A DNA stretch of 25,270 nt. Source: Acidobacteriota bacterium (GTDB lineage Bacteria > Acidobacteriota > Terriglobia > Terriglobales > Acidobacteriaceae). Shown piece after piece: positions 22,733-25,270 of the stretch; the first letter of the stretch is position 1, and each line of letters opens with the position of its first letter. Location: assembly GCA_021793595.1 (NCBI GenBank), contig JAJYSL010000042.1, forward strand, positions 1 through 25,270, read 5' to 3'. Under the pieces are notes generated by a model, which made no database searches, was not told where the DNA came from, and saw nothing but the letters and a program-made list of their open reading frames with translations. The translations under genes and the position numbers were made by a program.

Positions 22733-22756
22733 AAAGCCCGCGATCATGCGGGCTTT
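22733..22756 (-). terminator. Rho-independent terminator of the tRNA gene
   Basis: Perfect 9-bp arms AAAGCCCGC (22733-22741) and GCGGGCTTT (22748-22756) surround the loop GATCAT. Read on the minus strand, the stem is followed by a run of T (GGGCTTTTTC), and it lies about 30 bases after the tRNA 3' end. On the plus strand it could also stop transcription from the LacI-family gene that ends at 22702, though the T tract on that side is short. Confidence 0.85.
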
Positions 22757-22787
22757 AGTGATTGCCGAAAATTCGTGGAGGATCTTC

Positions 22788-22864
22788 TGGTGGAGCTAGT
22801 CGGGATCGAACCGACGACCTCGCCATTGCGAACGGCGCGCTCTCCCAAACTGAGCTATAGCCCC
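22788..22864 (-). tRNA. tRNA-Ala (anticodon CGC)
   Basis: The 77-nt minus-strand sequence folds as a cloverleaf. The acceptor GGGGCTA pairs with TAGCTCC, including the G3:U70 wobble that identifies alanine tRNAs. The discriminator is A and the CCA end is encoded. The D arm starts GCTC, the anticodon stem CGCCG/TGGCG holds loop TTCGCAA with anticodon CGC (decoding GCG), and the T arm has GGTTCGATCC. No integrase or attachment duplicate is seen beside it. Confidence 0.96.
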
Positions 22865-22920
22865 ACGCGGCCTATCGTTGCTAGTGTATCAGCGGCGCGC
22901 GAAATTCCAAAAAAACACGA

Positions 22921-24111
22921 TCATTTTTCCGCACTGAAGAAGTGGTCGATCAGATAATCGCGCAACTGAAAATCGAAATCGCGAGTGTTCTGCGCAGCAT
23001 CCTGCGCATCGGTGTTGTAGACCACGATATAGGCGCTCTTCGACGTGGGGTCGAGATAGAAGTGGCTGCGAAATCCATTCTGCCACCCCGCCTTTCCCAC
23101 CAAGAGCAGCTTGCCATCAGTGTGCAAATCAAAACTTCCCGCCATCTCGTCATGAGCTCCGTTTCGCGAGGGAAAATCCGCGCTGGGCACGATCGGCACG
23201 ATGGGCTTCCACATCTCTTCCAGCGAAGATCGTTTCAGGATGGCATCGTATTCGGCCTGATGTGCCGGATCGCCGAGAAGAAAATTCAGATACTTCAGCA
23301 TGTCTGGAATCGGAGCGTTCAGCCCGCCATTCGCACGCGTAATGCCCGTGTCAAAGTCGAATGGATCTTCGGTCAGCTTGCCGTTAAGAATGTCATAGCT
23401 GTGGGATCGATATTGCAACAAAGTGTACGGGCTGCGATCGAAATACGAGTGGTACATCCCCAGCGGCCCCAGGACATTCTTGTCCATGTAGACCTCATAG
23501 GGATCGCCGGAAAGTCTCTCAATAATTTCGCCGAGAAAAACGACCGCGAGGTTGGAATAGCCGAAGCGCGAACCGGGCGCAAAGTGGATGCTGGTATACG
23601 GCAGCATGGCGACGATCTGCGACCACTTTGTGGGCTCGAAGGGCTGCCAGGGTTGGTCGCGCCAGGGCCAGGTGGGATCGCGAAATCCGCTGGAATGCGA
23701 CATCGCTTCCCGAATCGTGATCGCGGAGATGGGCCCGTACGGATCGTGCACAACGGACAGCTCAGGAATGTACTTGATCAACGGATCGTCGAGTGAAAGC
23801 AGGCCGCGATCCCGCAGTTGCATGATGGCGATGCCGGTGAACGTCTTCGTAATCGACGCCCAATGGTACGTTGTATCCTCGTCGACCGGCTGCGCGGGTG
23901 AGAGATTCTGTTTTCCGTAGAGATCCTGAAACACGATTCGGTTGTTGTGGAGGAGAACCAGACTGCTGCCGACAATTCCATTGCGATGGAGCCCGGACTC
24001 GTAGAACGTTTTTAGCTGCGCGATATCCTGGGCGGAAAACGACTGTGCTGCCAAAGCGGTCGTCGTCATCAGGTACGCAAAAATAGTCAGCAATAGCCGC
24101 TTGCTTCGCAT
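22921..24111 (-). CDS. Exported serine hydrolase of the beta-lactamase (class C)/PBP-like family
   Basis: The product is 396 aa. ATG 24111 is preceded by GGAGG at 7-base spacing and begins a signal peptide, MRSKRLLLTIFAYLMTTTAL, ending near AAQS. The catalytic motifs of the family are visible. Ser86-Ile-Thr-Lys89 (ASITKTF) is the SxxK nucleophile motif, Tyr185-Ser-Asn187 (FGYSNLA) the YxN motif, and VGKAGWQNGF near the C terminus stands for the KTG/HxG box. Such proteins include esterases, D-aminopeptidases, peptidoglycan hydrolases and true AmpC enzymes. Motif variation here suggests an esterase or peptidase rather than an antibiotic-resistance enzyme. It lies 19 bases after the epimerase gene on the same strand and is probably co-transcribed with it. 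Confidence 0.88.
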   Translation of the reverse strand: MRSKRLLLTIFAYLMTTTALAAQSFSAQDIAQLKTFYESGLHRNGIVGSSLVLLHNNRIVFQDLYGKQNLSPAQPVDEDTTYHWASITKTFTGIAIMQLRDRGLLSLDDPLIKYIPELSVVHDPYGPISAITIREAMSHSSGFRDPTWPWRDQPWQPFEPTKWSQIVAMLPYTSIHFAPGSRFGYSNLAVVFLGEIIERLSGDPYEVYMDKNVLGPLGMYHSYFDRSPYTLLQYRSHSYDILNGKLTEDPFDFDTGITRANGGLNAPIPDMLKYLNFLLGDPAHQAEYDAILKRSSLEEMWKPIVPIVPSADFPSRNGAHDEMAGSFDLHTDGKLLLVGKAGWQNGFRSHFYLDPTSKSAYIVVYNTDAQDAAQNTRDFDFQLRDYLIDHFFSAEK

Positions 24112-24130
24112 CGGACAACCTCCGCAATGT

Positions 24131-25195
24131 CTATCTGTACCACGCAGCGGTGCGGCGGATGGCATCGACGAGCGAGATCCCATCCGTCAAGTTGAGACTT
24201 TGTTTGGCCGCCTGCACCGACGGAACATAGCGCTGCACCGATGCACCCGGGTTGGGGGCCCGCTCGGTCTGAATCTCAATTCCGGGGCCAAGGGTTGCCG
24301 CCACCGCTTCGGCAACTTCGCGAATGCTCAAGTCTCGTTCCGATCCAACATTGAAAGGCCGCGAAGACTCCGCCCGAAATAAGATTGTCCACAGCCACAG
24401 AGCCAGGTCGGCGGCGTACATATAGGAGCGCCGCGGCGTTCCGTCGCCTTGAATCACAATGGGACCGCCACGCATGGCATCACGAATAAAATTTCCGATG
24501 GCAAAATGAGCGTTCAACGGAAGGTGCGGGCCGACAAATGCGAAACATCGGGCAATCTTGCACTCCATCTGCGTTCGTGCTGCTGTCAGACCGCAAAGCA
24601 TCTCGGCGATCCGCTTGCCTTCGCCGTACACGGAGCTCGAGCTCAGAAGATCCGGAGCACCATGATAGCTCTCGGGAATATGCGTCATGTCCGACGGTTG
24701 ACGACCATAAATGGCGCCCGAGCTGGTCAGCAGGAACTTGGATGTCCCGTGCGACTCGGCGAATTCCAGACAGTGCCGCGTACCTTCCAGGATTGTCGAC
24801 AGCAACTCGGTGGAAGGGTCGGTCGGCGGATTGGCGGGGCCGGTTCGAACGGATTCCGTGGCTGCATGAATCACAAAAGGGAACTCGCCTGCGGGGAAAG
24901 CAAACGTTCGCACATCGCCTTCCAGCAACTCAACCGCCGGATGGTTGGCAAGATGCGGGGCCCGCTCACGGAATCTGCGCGCGGAACGCGTCAGGACGAC
25001 GGCCTGCGCCTTTAGATCAAAAGCATTGTTGGCAGCAATGAAACTTTCCAACAGCCAGCAGCCAAAAAAACCTGTTCCGCCAGTAATAAAAATGCGACGT
25101 CCGCGCAATTCTTCCCACAATGTCGCATTGTTTTCTAGAATGTAGTTCAGATCTGCAGCGGATACGGGTGGCGCGGCATGCAAAGGGTTCATCAT
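24131..25195 (-). CDS. NAD-dependent nucleotide-sugar epimerase/dehydratase (extended SDR)
   Basis: From ATG 25195 the product is 354 aa; an in-frame ATG at 25243 would add 16 residues. Neither has a good ribosome binding site. I prefer 25195 because a plus-strand ribosome binding site at 25252 implies a divergent promoter in between. The Rossmann motif TGGTGFFG follows a short helical lead. TSSGAIYG and the catalytic YxxxK (VYGEGKR) are present, and the substrate region has FNVGSE. This is the family of UDP-glucose/galactose epimerases, GDP-mannose and dTDP-glucose dehydratases, which make precursors for cell-surface glycans. The exact substrate is not evident. It is followed by the beta-lactamase-like hydrolase with a 19-base gap. 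Confidence 0.85.
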   Translation of the reverse strand: MMNPLHAAPPVSAADLNYILENNATLWEELRGRRIFITGGTGFFGCWLLESFIAANNAFDLKAQAVVLTRSARRFRERAPHLANHPAVELLEGDVRTFAFPAGEFPFVIHAATESVRTGPANPPTDPSTELLSTILEGTRHCLEFAESHGTSKFLLTSSGAIYGRQPSDMTHIPESYHGAPDLLSSSSVYGEGKRIAEMLCGLTAARTQMECKIARCFAFVGPHLPLNAHFAIGNFIRDAMRGGPIVIQGDGTPRRSYMYAADLALWLWTILFRAESSRPFNVGSERDLSIREVAEAVAATLGPGIEIQTERAPNPGASVQRYVPSVQAAKQSLNLTDGISLVDAIRRTAAWYR

Positions 25196-25251
25196 CGATA
25201 AAAGTGTATACTCCGCTGCATCGGGAGCAGGGTGATTTGGCATCTACGCAC

Positions 25252-25257
25252 AAGGAG
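25252..25257 (+). promoter_or_regulatory. Possible ribosome binding site of a plus-strand gene starting at the window edge
   Basis: AAGGAG at 25252-25257 lies 12 bases before the end of the window. A -10-like TATACT at 25207-25212 lies upstream. A plus-strand start codon at or just beyond 25270 would be well placed. The gene itself is not visible. Confidence 0.3.
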
Positions 25258-25270
25258 TTTACGTTATCGA

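Noticed and set aside
22788..22864. tRNA gene as an integration hotspot
   Set aside because: No integrase, duplicated 3' end or mobile genes are visible on either side.
22921..24111. Antibiotic-resistance beta-lactamase
   Set aside because: The SxxK and YxN motifs are shared with many esterases and peptidases, and the third box is KAG rather than KTG. Resistance cannot be claimed.

Overview
The window reads as a chromosomal segment of a Gram-negative soil-type bacterium. An Acidobacteriota (Terriglobia-like) host is my best guess. The guess rests on the TonB-dependent receptor style, the abundance of Tat-exported Gfo/Idh/MocA oxidoreductases, the small Cys-rich protein near 6.9 kb and the Tat-type cupin. 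It is an inference from family flavour, not a database result. No phage, transposase, integrase or CRISPR array is visible.

Layout. (1) 1-1207: 3' part of a TonB-dependent receptor, followed by a terminator-like hairpin. (2) 1451-4786: two tandem B12-binding radical SAM proteins, about 80% identical by eye. A palindrome overlaps the -35 of a promoter in front of the second copy. (3) 4798-6586 (minus): a DrrAB/NodIJ-type ABC exporter whose ATPase lacks a normal start codon and is preceded by a strong hairpin. (4) 6720-9396: a small Cys-rich protein, an MDR-family oxidoreductase, a short charged helical protein and a YdfG-like SDR. The SDR is translationally coupled to a 3-hydroxyisobutyrate-dehydrogenase-like enzyme (to 10294). 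(5) 10295-10703: a divergent regulatory region with an operator-like palindrome. (6) 10704-15514 (plus): a NagB-like deaminase/isomerase, a Tat Gfo/Idh oxidoreductase, a lipoprotein amidohydrolase and an MFS transporter of the hexuronate type. (7) 15543-19703 (minus): MFS transporter, ApbE-like FMN transferase, second Tat Gfo/Idh oxidoreductase and a cupin. The apparent Tat signal of the cupin is interrupted by an in-frame TAG. (8) 19941-22702 (plus): exported type-B carboxylesterase and a LacI-family regulator. (9) 22788-22864 (minus): tRNA-Ala(CGC) with its terminator. (10) 22921-25195 (minus): exported serine beta-lactamase-like hydrolase and an NAD-dependent sugar epimerase/dehydratase.

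How it may work together (inference). The 8.6-22.7 kb part looks like a carbohydrate or sugar-acid use island. An exported esterase and exported Gfo/Idh oxidoreductases would act outside the cytoplasm, two MFS permeases would import the products, and HIBADH/SDR/NagB-like enzymes would process them inside. A LacI-type repressor is the only regulator gene present. The tandem radical SAM pair next to a TonB receptor and an ABC exporter is a separate module with unknown chemistry. The observations most worth a second look are the radical SAM pair and its operator, the amber-interrupted cupin, the start-less ABC ATPase and the divergent orphan ApbE.
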